Shown here in pieces: positions 7,939 to 14,285 of a DNA stretch of 34,810 nt. A model generated the notes under the pieces. The model had not been told where the DNA came from, made no database searches, and saw only the letters and a list, made by a program, of their open reading frames with translations. The stretch spans positions 1 to 34,810 of the forward strand of contig CAJUTB010000026.1 of the NCBI GenBank assembly GCA_910589315.1, in the 5' to 3' direction. The number at the start of each line of letters is the position of its first letter. Position 1 is the stretch's first letter. The DNA comes from an uncultured Oscillibacter sp. (GTDB lineage Bacteria; Bacillota; Clostridia; Oscillospirales; Oscillospiraceae). The position numbers were made by a program, and so were the translations under genes.

Positions 7939-8379
7939 TCAAGTCTTGTAATAGGCATTGGTGGGGTTATAGAAACAATGGTCGCCAATCCGCGTCTGCC
8001 AGTAGCCGACATCCGAGGGAAACCGGGGGCGGCACTCCGGCCCGAAGGGGTTATAGAACCAGAGGGATTCCGCAACCACCGGCACGCGGTTTCCTGCTAT
8101 GGCCCAGTCGGCAATTTCGTAATGGATCGCTTCGGGCCGCATATTATATATGTTCTGCGGGTTGTATGCGCCGCCTTCCGTCTCGCTGGCGCAAACGAAC
8201 TGATAGGGCTGGAAGATAATGTTTCGGATACTGCCTTTTCCAATCCGCGCGTATTCGCCGCCGGTGGCGTGGACGCGGTTCATCACCACGCCGGCCACCG
8301 CCTTCATCCCAATATCCCCCTCGCCGCCCGCCTCGCATTGGATCAGGCGCGCCAACAGTTCCCGGTCGGAATATGCCAT
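7939..8379 (-). CDS. cwlJ: Spore cortex-lytic cell wall hydrolase CwlJ
   Basis: This 146-residue protein is a bare SleB/CwlJ hydrolase domain with no signal peptide or peptidoglycan-binding repeat, as in Bacillus CwlJ (142 residues) and unlike SleB. It cleaves spore cortex peptidoglycan during germination. The family pattern is clear: LLARLIQCEAGGEGDIGMKAVAGVVMNRV holds the catalytic Glu, followed by SIRNIIFQPYQF and SLWFYNP. Start: ATG with AAGGAGG 7 bases upstream; the longer open frame has no such site. The neighbour gerQ begins 11 bases after its stop, and in Bacillus GerQ is required for CwlJ function. A sporulation promoter was not identified with confidence. Confidence 0.9.
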   Translation of the reverse strand: MAYSDRELLARLIQCEAGGEGDIGMKAVAGVVMNRVHATGGEYARIGKGSIRNIIFQPYQFVCASETEGGAYNPQNIYNMRPEAIHYEIADWAIAGNRVPVVAESLWFYNPFGPECRPRFPSDVGYWQTRIGDHCFYNPTNAYYKT

Positions 8380-8544
8380 GTTTGATTCCTCCTTAGAAAC
8401 GCCGGTTTTGATGTTCCGCGCTTTGGTTCCTGCCTTATGGTATGCCGGGAACCTGAAATCCGTGCGGGGACGGAAAAAGTCTGACCCCATCCGCGCAAAC
8501 GATGTGCGGACAGGGCCGGGCGGCAGGCAAAGGGGAGAGTTGAT

Positions 8545-8871
8545 TTAGGGAATGTTGGCCGTAACCCAGGCAATGAATTGGGCGACCAGGTTCAACTGAC
8601 GGTCGTTGAGGGGGCGGAGCTGGTCGGAGACGTTTTTCCAGCACGCCCCCTGGCGGCGGGTGGTTCCAACCAGAAATTCGTCCGGCGTGGTGTCCAGAGC
8701 CGTGGCGAGACGCATGATCACTTCGGTGGAGGGGATGGAGACGGCGCGTTCAATGTTCGACATATAAGGGACGCTGATGTCTGCCATTTCACTGACCTGC
8801 AACTGCGTTAGGTTTAATTCCCGCCTGCGCTGCGCGATGCGTTTTCCGATTACGGTGTAATCCAGCGGCAT
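8545..8871 (-). CDS. XRE-family HTH transcriptional regulator (paralogue 1)
   Basis: This 108-residue protein has an N-terminal Cro/C1-type helix-turn-helix (about residues 8-62): RIAQRRRELNLTQLQVSEMADIS, then SNIERAVSIPSTEVIMRLATAL. A short C-terminal helical region follows, with WKNVSDQLRPLNDRQL. The start is set by GGGAGGG 6 bases before the ATG. A close paralogue lies at 23541-23864, with a 19-residue identical run across the recognition helix region. It diverges from a perfect sigma-A promoter 87 bp upstream and may control it. cwlJ follows after 165 bases with no obvious terminator, so readthrough is possible. Confidence 0.9.
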   Translation of the reverse strand: MPLDYTVIGKRIAQRRRELNLTQLQVSEMADISVPYMSNIERAVSIPSTEVIMRLATALDTTPDEFLVGTTRRQGACWKNVSDQLRPLNDRQLNLVAQFIAWVTANIP

Positions 8872-8957
8872 TCTGCGCCCTCCCAATATCATTCTTCTTA
8901 TCACTATAATATGACGATTTCAAAGGAAATAAATAATCTTATAGATAAATTATTATC

Positions 8958-8986
8958 TTGACATATATAAAAACTCGACTTATAAT
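8958..8986 (+). promoter_or_regulatory. Perfect-consensus sigma-A promoter
   Basis: TTGACA (8958-8963), exactly 17 bp, then TATAAT (8981-8986). It lies in an AT-rich island (about 8890-9020) between the XRE gene and thrS. Its start site would be near 8993. TAAACTT-c-AAGTTTA, a perfect 7-bp dyad overlapping the initial transcribed bases, is a candidate operator. Confidence 0.85.
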
Positions 8987-9035
8987 AGGACTTATCTAAA
9001 CTTCAAGTTTATAGAAAGGAACCGAGCGACAGGGC

Positions 9036-9260
9036 ATGATGCTGATTGGTACATACGCAATAATCCTGATTCTTTACTCCGTTTCCCCCAACAGTTTGAG
9101 ATGGTTTATCTCTGCAATTCCGCTCTTTTTCCCGGAGGCCATTCCGTTTGCGAACGAGTTTATTCTGGTATTGGATTTTCTGGGAAACAAAAAAGGAACT
9201 GGAACCGTGCGCCTTGCGTTCAAAATCATAACCGCGCCTATGGAAGTAATCCTCTCTTGA
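9036..9260 (+). CDS. Possible small membrane protein, unrecognised
   Basis: A 74-codon frame begins 50 bases after the perfect promoter at 8958-8986. The predicted protein has a hydrophobic N-terminus (MMLIGTYAIILILY), a second hydrophobic stretch (WFISAIPLFF) and a third (FILVLDFL). Its codon use is less GC-biased than its neighbours. The only ribosome site, AAAGGA, lies 15 bases before the ATG, too far to be convincing. It matches no family I know. The transcript could instead be a non-coding or leader RNA. Its end overlaps the -35 of the thrS promoter. Confidence 0.3.
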   Translation: MMLIGTYAIILILYSVSPNSLRWFISAIPLFFPEAIPFANEFILVLDFLGNKKGTGTVRLAFKIITAPMEVILS

Positions 9261-9285
9261 CATTTTATTTTTCTGGTGATACACT
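9257..9285 (+). promoter_or_regulatory. Sigma-A promoter of the thrS T-box transcript
   Basis: TTGACA (9257-9262), 17-bp spacer, TACACT (9280-9285). The start site near 9292 fits the beginning of the T-box leader. Confidence 0.8.
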
Positions 9286-9291
9286 ATGTTC

Positions 9292-9530
9292 CGTAAAAAT
9301 GGCTTTGACGGAGAAGAAACGGGGAACCGGTATTCAGAGAGGGGCGCGGAAGCTGGAAGCGTCCTATACGCGCCCCCGCCGTACCACTTCCGAGCCGCCC
9401 GGGACAACTGGGACGGGTCCTCCCGTTACAGAGGACGCAAGCGGCGGTTGCATTGCAGCCGCAAGCAGGGTGGAACCGTGGAATACGTCAAGTATCTCAC
9501 CCCTGACCAGGATCAGGGGTGATTTTTTTT
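9292..9530 (+). promoter_or_regulatory. T-box riboswitch (threonine, thrS leader)
   Basis: The core T-box AGGGTGGAACCGTG is at 9467-9480. Its TGGA pairs with the acceptor end of uncharged tRNA. Stem I features are visible: CAGAGAG and GCTGGAAGC in the distal part, then GTACCACTTCCGAG, which places the specifier codon ACC (Thr) at 9383-9385. The leader ends in a terminator: stem TCACCCCTGA/TCAGGGGTGA (9497-9522) followed by eight Ts. Uncharged tRNA-Thr would favour the antiterminator and switch on thrS. Confidence 0.93.
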
Positions 9531-9562
9531 GTATCGCCCCTTAAACAAGGAGGTATTTTTTT

Positions 9563-11320
9563 ATGAGCGAAGAAGCAAACCTGTACACCTTTGAAAACGA
9601 AACCTACCGGAAAACCTACTGGCATACCTGCTCCCACATTCTGGCCCAGGCCGTCAAGCGTCTGTATCCGGAAGTGAAGCTGGCCATCGGCCCGTCCATC
9701 GACGAAGGCTTCTATTACGACATGGACTCCCCCTTCCCCTTCACGCCGGAGATCATGGAGAACATCGAGGCGGAAATGCGGAAAATCTGCAAGGAAAAGC
9801 TCAAGCTGGAACGCTTCGAGCTGCCCCGTGGGGAAGCCATACAATTCATGGAGGAGAAGAACGAGCCGTACAAGGTGGAGCTGATCAACGACCTGCCGGA
9901 AGACGCCGTGATTTCCTTCTACAAGCAGGGCGAGTTTACCGACCTCTGCGCCGGTCCGCACCTGGATTCCACCGGCCGCGTCAAGGGCAACGCCGTGAAG
10001 CTCACCGCCTGCAACGCCGCCTACTGGCGGGGCGACTCCAGCCGCCAGACCTTGCAGCGCATCTATGGCATCGCCTTCCCGAAAAAGGACGAGCTGGACG
10101 CTTACCTTCAGCGGATTGAGGAGGCCAAAAAGCGGGATCACCGCAAGCTGGGCAAGGAACTGGGCCTGTTCATGCTGCGGGACGAAGGCCCCGGCTTCCC
10201 CTTCTTCCTGCCGAAAGGTATGGTCCTGAAAAACACGCTGCTGGACTACTGGCGGGAGGTTCACAAGAAATACGGCTATGTGGAAATCTCCACGCCCATC
10301 ATTCTCAACCGTCAGCTCTGGGAGCGTTCCGGCCACTGGGACCACTATAAGCAGAATATGTATACCACGGTCATCGACGAGGAAGACTATGCCATCAAGC
10401 CGATGAACTGCCCCGGCGGAATGCTGGTCTATGCCAGCGAGCCCCACTCTTACCGTGATCTGCCCCTCCGGGTGGGCGAAATCGGTCTGGTCCACCGGCA
10501 CGAGCTTTCCGGCGCGCTTCACGGCCTGTTCCGCGTCCGCTGCTTCAGCCAGGATGACGCCCATGTCTTTATGACCCGCGAGCAGATGAAGGAGGTCATC
10601 CAGGAGACGGTCCGCCTCTTTGACGAGGTGTATTCCACCTTTGGCCTCCAGTACACCATTGAACTCTCCACCATGCCGGAAGACCACATCGGTACAGTGG
10701 AGGAGTGGGAGCATAACCAGGACATCCTGAAAAACGCCATTACGGATATGGGCAAGGAATTTGTCATCAACGAAGGCGACGGCGCGTTCTACGGCCCGAA
10801 GCTGGACTTCCACCTGGCGGACTCCCTGGGCCGTACTTGGCAGTGCGGCACCATTCAGCTGGACAGCCAGCTTCCCGAGCGGTTTGAATTGGAGTACGTG
10901 GGCGAGGACGGCGCGAAACACCGTCCGGTCATGATTCACCGCGTGGTGCTGGGTTCCATTGAACGCTTTATCGGCGTGATTACGGAACACTTCGCAGGGG
11001 CGTTCCCGGCGTGGTTAGCTCCGGTGCAGGTGAAAATTCTGCCCGTCACCGACCGGGCCGCCCAGTACGCCCAGGATGTGGCGGCCAAGCTGGACGCCAT
11101 GGGCTTCCGGGCCGAGGTGGACGGACGGAATGAGAAAATCGGCAAGAAGATCCGGGAGGCCACCCTGGAAAAGCTGCCCTATATGCTGGTCGTTGGAGAC
11201 CGGGATATGGAGGCGCAGACAGTCTCTCCCCGCACACGGGCGGGCGAAGACCTGGGAGCCATGTCCCTGGAGGCGTTTGCGGAACGCCTGGGCGGCGAGG
11301 TCCGCGAAAGAACCATCTGA
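9563..11320 (+). CDS. thrS: Threonyl-tRNA synthetase lacking the TGS domain
   Basis: This 585-residue enzyme charges tRNA-Thr with threonine. It starts directly at the editing region: HTCSH (residues 21-25), then DLCAGPHLDST and AYWRGDSSRQTLQRIYG. The class II catalytic core (MNCPGGM, RCFSQDDAHVF, HRVVLGSIERFIG) and the anticodon-binding domain (VQVKILPVTD to the end) follow. Typical bacterial ThrRS is about 640 residues with an N-terminal TGS domain of about 60; that domain is absent here. The start is firm, with AAGGAGG upstream and the T-box terminator just before it, so the TGS domain is not hidden by a wrong start. Expression is controlled by the T-box. Confidence 0.96.
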   Translation: MSEEANLYTFENETYRKTYWHTCSHILAQAVKRLYPEVKLAIGPSIDEGFYYDMDSPFPFTPEIMENIEAEMRKICKEKLKLERFELPRGEAIQFMEEKNEPYKVELINDLPEDAVISFYKQGEFTDLCAGPHLDSTGRVKGNAVKLTACNAAYWRGDSSRQTLQRIYGIAFPKKDELDAYLQRIEEAKKRDHRKLGKELGLFMLRDEGPGFPFFLPKGMVLKNTLLDYWREVHKKYGYVEISTPIILNRQLWERSGHWDHYKQNMYTTVIDEEDYAIKPMNCPGGMLVYASEPHSYRDLPLRVGEIGLVHRHELSGALHGLFRVRCFSQDDAHVFMTREQMKEVIQETVRLFDEVYSTFGLQYTIELSTMPEDHIGTVEEWEHNQDILKNAITDMGKEFVINEGDGAFYGPKLDFHLADSLGRTWQCGTIQLDSQLPERFELEYVGEDGAKHRPVMIHRVVLGSIERFIGVITEHFAGAFPAWLAPVQVKILPVTDRAAQYAQDVAAKLDAMGFRAEVDGRNEKIGKKIREATLEKLPYMLVVGDRDMEAQTVSPRTRAGEDLGAMSLEAFAERLGGEVRERTI

Positions 11321-11332
11321 ATTTCTACAAGC

Positions 11333-11367
11333 AAGGACGGCGCGATCAAACATCGCGCCGTCCTTTT
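11333..11367 (+). terminator. Intrinsic terminator of thrS
   Basis: AAGGACGGCGCGAT and ATCGCGCCGTCCTT form a 14-bp stem with a 5-nt loop and end in TTTTT. It is shared with the convergent GntR gene, whose stop lies within a few bases. Confidence 0.93.
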
Positions 11368-11369
11368 TG

Positions 11370-12029
11370 TCAGTTTGGATAGCTTTCTTCCTCTGGGATG
11401 TGGAGCTTGGAATGTAATTTGGTGATGGCAATGGCAGAGACCACATCCCGGCTTCGCAGACACTGGAGAATCTGCTGGTGCTCCTGAACGGTTTTTTTGA
11501 CGGACTCCGCCTCTGCGGGATAATACCGCCGGATGGTGTGGAGCTGATTCACGGTCCGCTGAAAAAGATTGAAGGCCATGTGATTTTTGCAGGGCGAATA
11601 CTCCAGAGTATGAAACTCCGTGTTCAGGGCGAAACGCCGTTCCCGTTCGCCGGAACCTGTGTCCGCAATCTGCCGGTTGACGGCCTCCATCTGTTCCAGC
11701 AGGTCCTTGGAATAACCTTTTTGGAGGCAGAGCTCCACCAGAAGGCTTTCCAGCGCGGACTGTACATCGTTGAGCTGCGTCATCAGGTCGGATGTCACCG
11801 CCATTACCGTCGCGCCGCGGTAGGGATTGAGCCGGAGAAGCTGCTCGCCTCCCAGCATATTGAAGGCTTCCCGGACGGGCATACTGCTGACGCCGTAGCG
11901 GTCGGCAATTTCCTTCACGGTAATGCGGCTGCCGGGCGGGATGCTGCGGCGGATGATATCGTCCCGGATGCGCTCTGCGATTTTGGCCGCCATGGTCTGC
12001 CCGGCAATGGGTTCATTCCGATTTTCCAT
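11370..12029 (-). CDS. GntR-family (FCD/FadR type) transcriptional regulator
   Basis: This 219-residue protein has an N-terminal winged HTH: AAKIAERIRDDIIRRSIPPGSRITVKEIADRYGVSSMPVREAFNML, about residues 13-60. A C-terminal all-helical FCD ligand-binding domain follows (ALESLLVELC, NTEFHTLEYS, then EHQQIL...HSKLHIP). Such proteins repress carbohydrate or organic-acid genes until a ligand binds. Start: ATG with GGAGGG upstream. The divergent neighbour is an aldose epimerase, and the 372-bp gap between them is full of dyads, so it may regulate that gene and itself. The ligand is unknown. Confidence 0.92.
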   Translation of the reverse strand: MENRNEPIAGQTMAAKIAERIRDDIIRRSIPPGSRITVKEIADRYGVSSMPVREAFNMLGGEQLLRLNPYRGATVMAVTSDLMTQLNDVQSALESLLVELCLQKGYSKDLLEQMEAVNRQIADTGSGERERRFALNTEFHTLEYSPCKNHMAFNLFQRTVNQLHTIRRYYPAEAESVKKTVQEHQQILQCLRSRDVVSAIAITKLHSKLHIPEEESYPN

Positions 12030-12143
12030 ACTCCCTCCTCAAGCGGCAGAATTAGCCATATCTGGCCTGGCCGCAGTTTGATATTATATGAAAACTCCGG
12101 CAAAGTCAACCGGCGAAATACGATTTTTACGCAAAATTTATCT

Positions 12144-12195
12144 AAATTTGGTAAAAGTTGTAAAAAGTTTCAAAACTTTGATCTTTTACAAATTT
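12144..12195. promoter_or_regulatory. Nested inverted repeats in the GntR/epimerase intergenic region
   Basis: An outer dyad pairs AAATTTGGTAAAAG (12144-12157) with CTTTTACAAATTT (12183-12195), with one bulged base. Inside lies AAAGTTT-ca-AAACTTT (12164-12179). A further dyad pairs CACAATCG (12213-12220) with CGATTGTG (12248-12255). These are AT-rich, lack a T-run at the right place for a terminator, and look like protein-binding sites. Confidence 0.55.
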
Positions 12196-12277
12196 TTCCT
12201 GTGAGTTTTTTTCACAATCGTTTCGGTATTTTGTTGTCTGATTTTACCGATTGTGGTGGAAAGCGGCGAAAAATGGG

Positions 12278-12307
12278 TTGACAGGAGCTGGAAGAAAGGG
12301 GTATACT
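12278..12307 (+). promoter_or_regulatory. Sigma-A promoter of the epimerase gene
   Basis: TTGACA (12278-12283), 18-bp spacer, TATACT (12302-12307). The transcript would start near 12314, leaving a leader of about 88 bases. Confidence 0.8.
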
Positions 12308-12313
12308 TTTTAT

Positions 12314-12338
12314 GATATTTGATCGAAAATCAAATATC
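12314..12338 (+). promoter_or_regulatory. Perfect 10-bp palindromic operator at the start site
   Basis: GATATTTGAT-cgaaa-ATCAAATATC is a perfect 10-bp inverted repeat starting 7 bases after the -10, just where transcription should begin. This position and symmetry are typical of a repressor site. The divergent GntR protein is the obvious candidate, but the binding protein is not proven. Confidence 0.65.
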
Positions 12339-12401
12339 CCAGTAAATCACTTTACTTTCAGCTTTGCCGCAGGCGTCGGAAGGCGGCGGGGAGGAATTTT
12401 T

Positions 12402-13388
12402 ATGCAAAAGCGAGGCGCGTCCGGCGTGGTGGAGCTGGCCGCAGGACCCTGGGCCGCACAGGTGCTTCCGGCCCGGGGCATGAATACCATCGCGCTGTCC
12501 TTTTACGGCAGGCCGATTCTCCGCACGCCCTTGAGCCGGCGGGAATGGCGGGAGAATCCCTGCGCCTTCGGCACGCCGGTTCTGCTGCCGCCGAACCGGA
12601 CCGACCGGGGACGCTTCGTCTTTGACGGCGCGTGCTACCAGCTGCCGCTGAACGACGTGGAGCTTGACAACCATCTTCACGGCGTCCTGCACCAGCGGCC
12701 CTTCACGGTGCTGGACCGGTCCGGCCGCTCCGTGCTGGGGGTGTACGAAAACGACGGGAGCGACTACCCGTTTCCCTTTTCCATGGAGGTGCGGTGCATT
12801 CTGGAACGCGCCGGATACCGCCAGAGGTTTATTGTGAAGAATACCGGAACGCGGGATATGCCCCTGACCTTCGGCCTGCATACGACGTTTTTGGAACAGG
12901 CTTTGTTCCGGGTGGACATCGGAAAACGGTGGGTCCTGGACGACCGCCTGCTTCCCACCGGCGACCTGGCCCAGCTTCAGCGGGAGGAATTGGCGTACCT
13001 GCGGGGAACCTGCTCCCGCGGAAAGGCCATCCAGGGATTTTATACCGCCGCGGGGCACACGGCCCAGGTGGGGGATATTCTTTATGAGGTGTCGGAGAAT
13101 TTTGATCATTGGGTCTTGTGGAACGGCGGCGGAAACCAGGGCTTCTGCACCATCGAGCCGTTGCAGGGCGGCGTCAATGCCCTGAACTCCGGGCGGGGGC
13201 TTATCCGCCTGAAACCGGGAGAGGCGGCCGCGTTTGAGACGCAGTTCCGCTACGCGGACCCAGCGAAACACGGCCGTCCCTGCGCACTGTACATAGACGC
13301 TTTAGGCCGGAACGCCCCCAAAAACACCGGCTGCGAAAAACGCTACCGCCGGTGCCCGCCGGCGGACCGGCTCTGGAACGCCCCGTGA
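12402..13388 (+). CDS. Aldose 1-epimerase (GalM-like) family protein
   Basis: This 328-residue protein has the beta-sandwich pattern of aldose epimerases, which interconvert sugar anomers. Seen are RPILRTPLSRREW, FGTPVLLPPNR, the catalytic-His motif NHLHGVLHQRPF, and later FGLHTTFLE and IEPLQGGVNALNSG. The start is set by GGGGAGG 7 bases before the ATG at 12402; an earlier in-frame ATG falls inside the predicted operator. The last ~40 residues after FRYADP are Arg/Pro/Cys-rich and unlike the family. They may be a recent extension or a 3' frameshift tail. Role: probably sugar uptake or metabolism under the divergent GntR regulator. Confidence 0.85.
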   Translation: MQKRGASGVVELAAGPWAAQVLPARGMNTIALSFYGRPILRTPLSRREWRENPCAFGTPVLLPPNRTDRGRFVFDGACYQLPLNDVELDNHLHGVLHQRPFTVLDRSGRSVLGVYENDGSDYPFPFSMEVRCILERAGYRQRFIVKNTGTRDMPLTFGLHTTFLEQALFRVDIGKRWVLDDRLLPTGDLAQLQREELAYLRGTCSRGKAIQGFYTAAGHTAQVGDILYEVSENFDHWVLWNGGGNQGFCTIEPLQGGVNALNSGRGLIRLKPGEAAAFETQFRYADPAKHGRPCALYIDALGRNAPKNTGCEKRYRRCPPADRLWNAP

Positions 13389-13437
13389 GGCTCCGGCTGC
13401 AAAATACGGCAGGAAAGGCCTTGTTTCCGACAGGCTA

Positions 13438-13466
13438 TTGACAATTCCGCTTGAAATCGTTATAAA
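13438..13466 (+). promoter_or_regulatory. Sigma-A promoter of the second GntR gene
   Basis: TTGACA (13438-13443), 17-bp spacer and TATAAA (13461-13466), 29 bp before the GTG start. Confidence 0.8.
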
Positions 13467-13481
13467 TAGAGAGGTATCACG

Positions 13482-13520
13482 ATGAAAAAAGGCGGTGAGC
13501 ATTATCGAGCCAGTTTTTGA
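13482..13520 (+). other. Twelve-codon upstream reading frame overlapping the GntR start
   Basis: An ATG at 13482, 7 bases after GAGAGG, opens a 12-codon frame (MKKGGEHYRASF) that ends at TGA 13518-13520. It overlaps, in another frame, the GTG at 13495 where the regulator begins. The GTG itself has only AAGGCG almost touching it. The short frame could control or couple regulator translation. Confidence 0.4.
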
Positions 13521-14211
13521 GAACGTCCGGGAAAAAGAAAGCCCCCTGGCCGAGCAGGCAGCGGGGCAGATCAGTCAGCTGATTATCGACCGCCAGCTGA
13601 TACACGGCGAAAAACTGCCCAACGAGTTTGAACTTGCCCAGCAATTAAACGTAGGCCGCGGGACGGTCCGGGAGGCCGTCAAGCTCCTGGTGGCCCGGAA
13701 CGTTCTGGAAATCCGCCGGGGGCGGGGCACCTATGTCACCCAGCAGACCGGCGTCGTCCACGACCCCTTGGGCTTTGCCTATATGCCCGACCAGGTCCGC
13801 CTGGCCCGGGAGCTGCTGGACATCCGCCTGACGCTGGAGCCCTGGGCCGCCGCTCTGGCCGCCCGTCAGGCAGACGCGGAGGATGTTGCCGAGCTGCGCC
13901 AGCTGTGCCGGGAAATCGAGTCGCTGATTCACGCCGGGGAAAACCATCTTTCCCAGGACGAAGCCCTTCATATCCGCATTGCCCGCTGTACGCGAAACCG
14001 GGTGGTACCGAAGCTCCTTCCAGTGGTGGCGTACTCCGTCCAGCTGTTCGGGGCATTGAATGACGCCCGGATTTATGAAGAAACCATCGAAACCCACCGT
14101 CAGATTATTGACGCCATCGCGGCCCACGACGAGGAGGCCGCCCGGGACGCCATGTACCGTCACCTTTCCGGCAATCTCCAGGCCATTGAGAGCGCGGCGG
14201 CGGACGAGTGA
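13495..14211 (+). CDS. GntR-family (FadR/FCD type) transcriptional regulator
   Basis: This 238-residue protein has a GntR winged HTH (about residues 20-80; PNEFELAQQLNVGRGTVREAVKLLVARNVLEIRRGRGTYV, the classical signature). An FCD domain follows (about 95-230; LLDIRLTLEPWAAALAA, HIRIARCTRN, THRQIIDAIAAHDEEAARDAMYRHL). The His residues that bind metal in FCD domains are present. GTG at 13495 is the first possible start, because a TGA lies at 13483-13485 in this frame. It lacks a well-spaced ribosome site, and the overlapping 12-codon frame has one instead. It has its own promoter and ends at a terminator shared with pyk. Confidence 0.88.
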   Translation: MSIIEPVFENVREKESPLAEQAAGQISQLIIDRQLIHGEKLPNEFELAQQLNVGRGTVREAVKLLVARNVLEIRRGRGTYVTQQTGVVHDPLGFAYMPDQVRLARELLDIRLTLEPWAAALAARQADAEDVAELRQLCREIESLIHAGENHLSQDEALHIRIARCTRNRVVPKLLPVVAYSVQLFGALNDARIYEETIETHRQIIDAIAAHDEEAARDAMYRHLSGNLQAIESAAADE

Positions 14212-14237
14212 CGGTATGACCATACCGAAAAAACGAA

Positions 14238-14263
14238 CAACGCCGCCCGATTGGGCGGCGTTG
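14238..14263. terminator. Terminator between the GntR gene and pyk
   Basis: CAACGCCGCCC, loop GATT, GGGCGGCGTTG form an 11-bp GC-rich stem between convergent genes. The flanking A- and T-rich stretches are short. Confidence 0.75.
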
Positions 14264-14285
14264 CAAATTTTAGCGGAAATTTTTA

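Noticed and set aside
8420..8460. CATACCAT resembling a sigma-E -10 upstream of cwlJ (minus strand)
   Set aside because: No matching -35 at the required distance, so it is not listed as a promoter although sigma-E control of cwlJ would be expected.
9286..9522. 78-codon frame within the thrS leader
   Set aside because: It overlaps the T-box and its terminator stem; the RNA structure explains the sequence.
9497..10990. Antisense 497-codon frame opposite thrS
   Set aside because: thrS is unmistakable on the plus strand, and the antisense protein is His/Val/Gly-rich noise.
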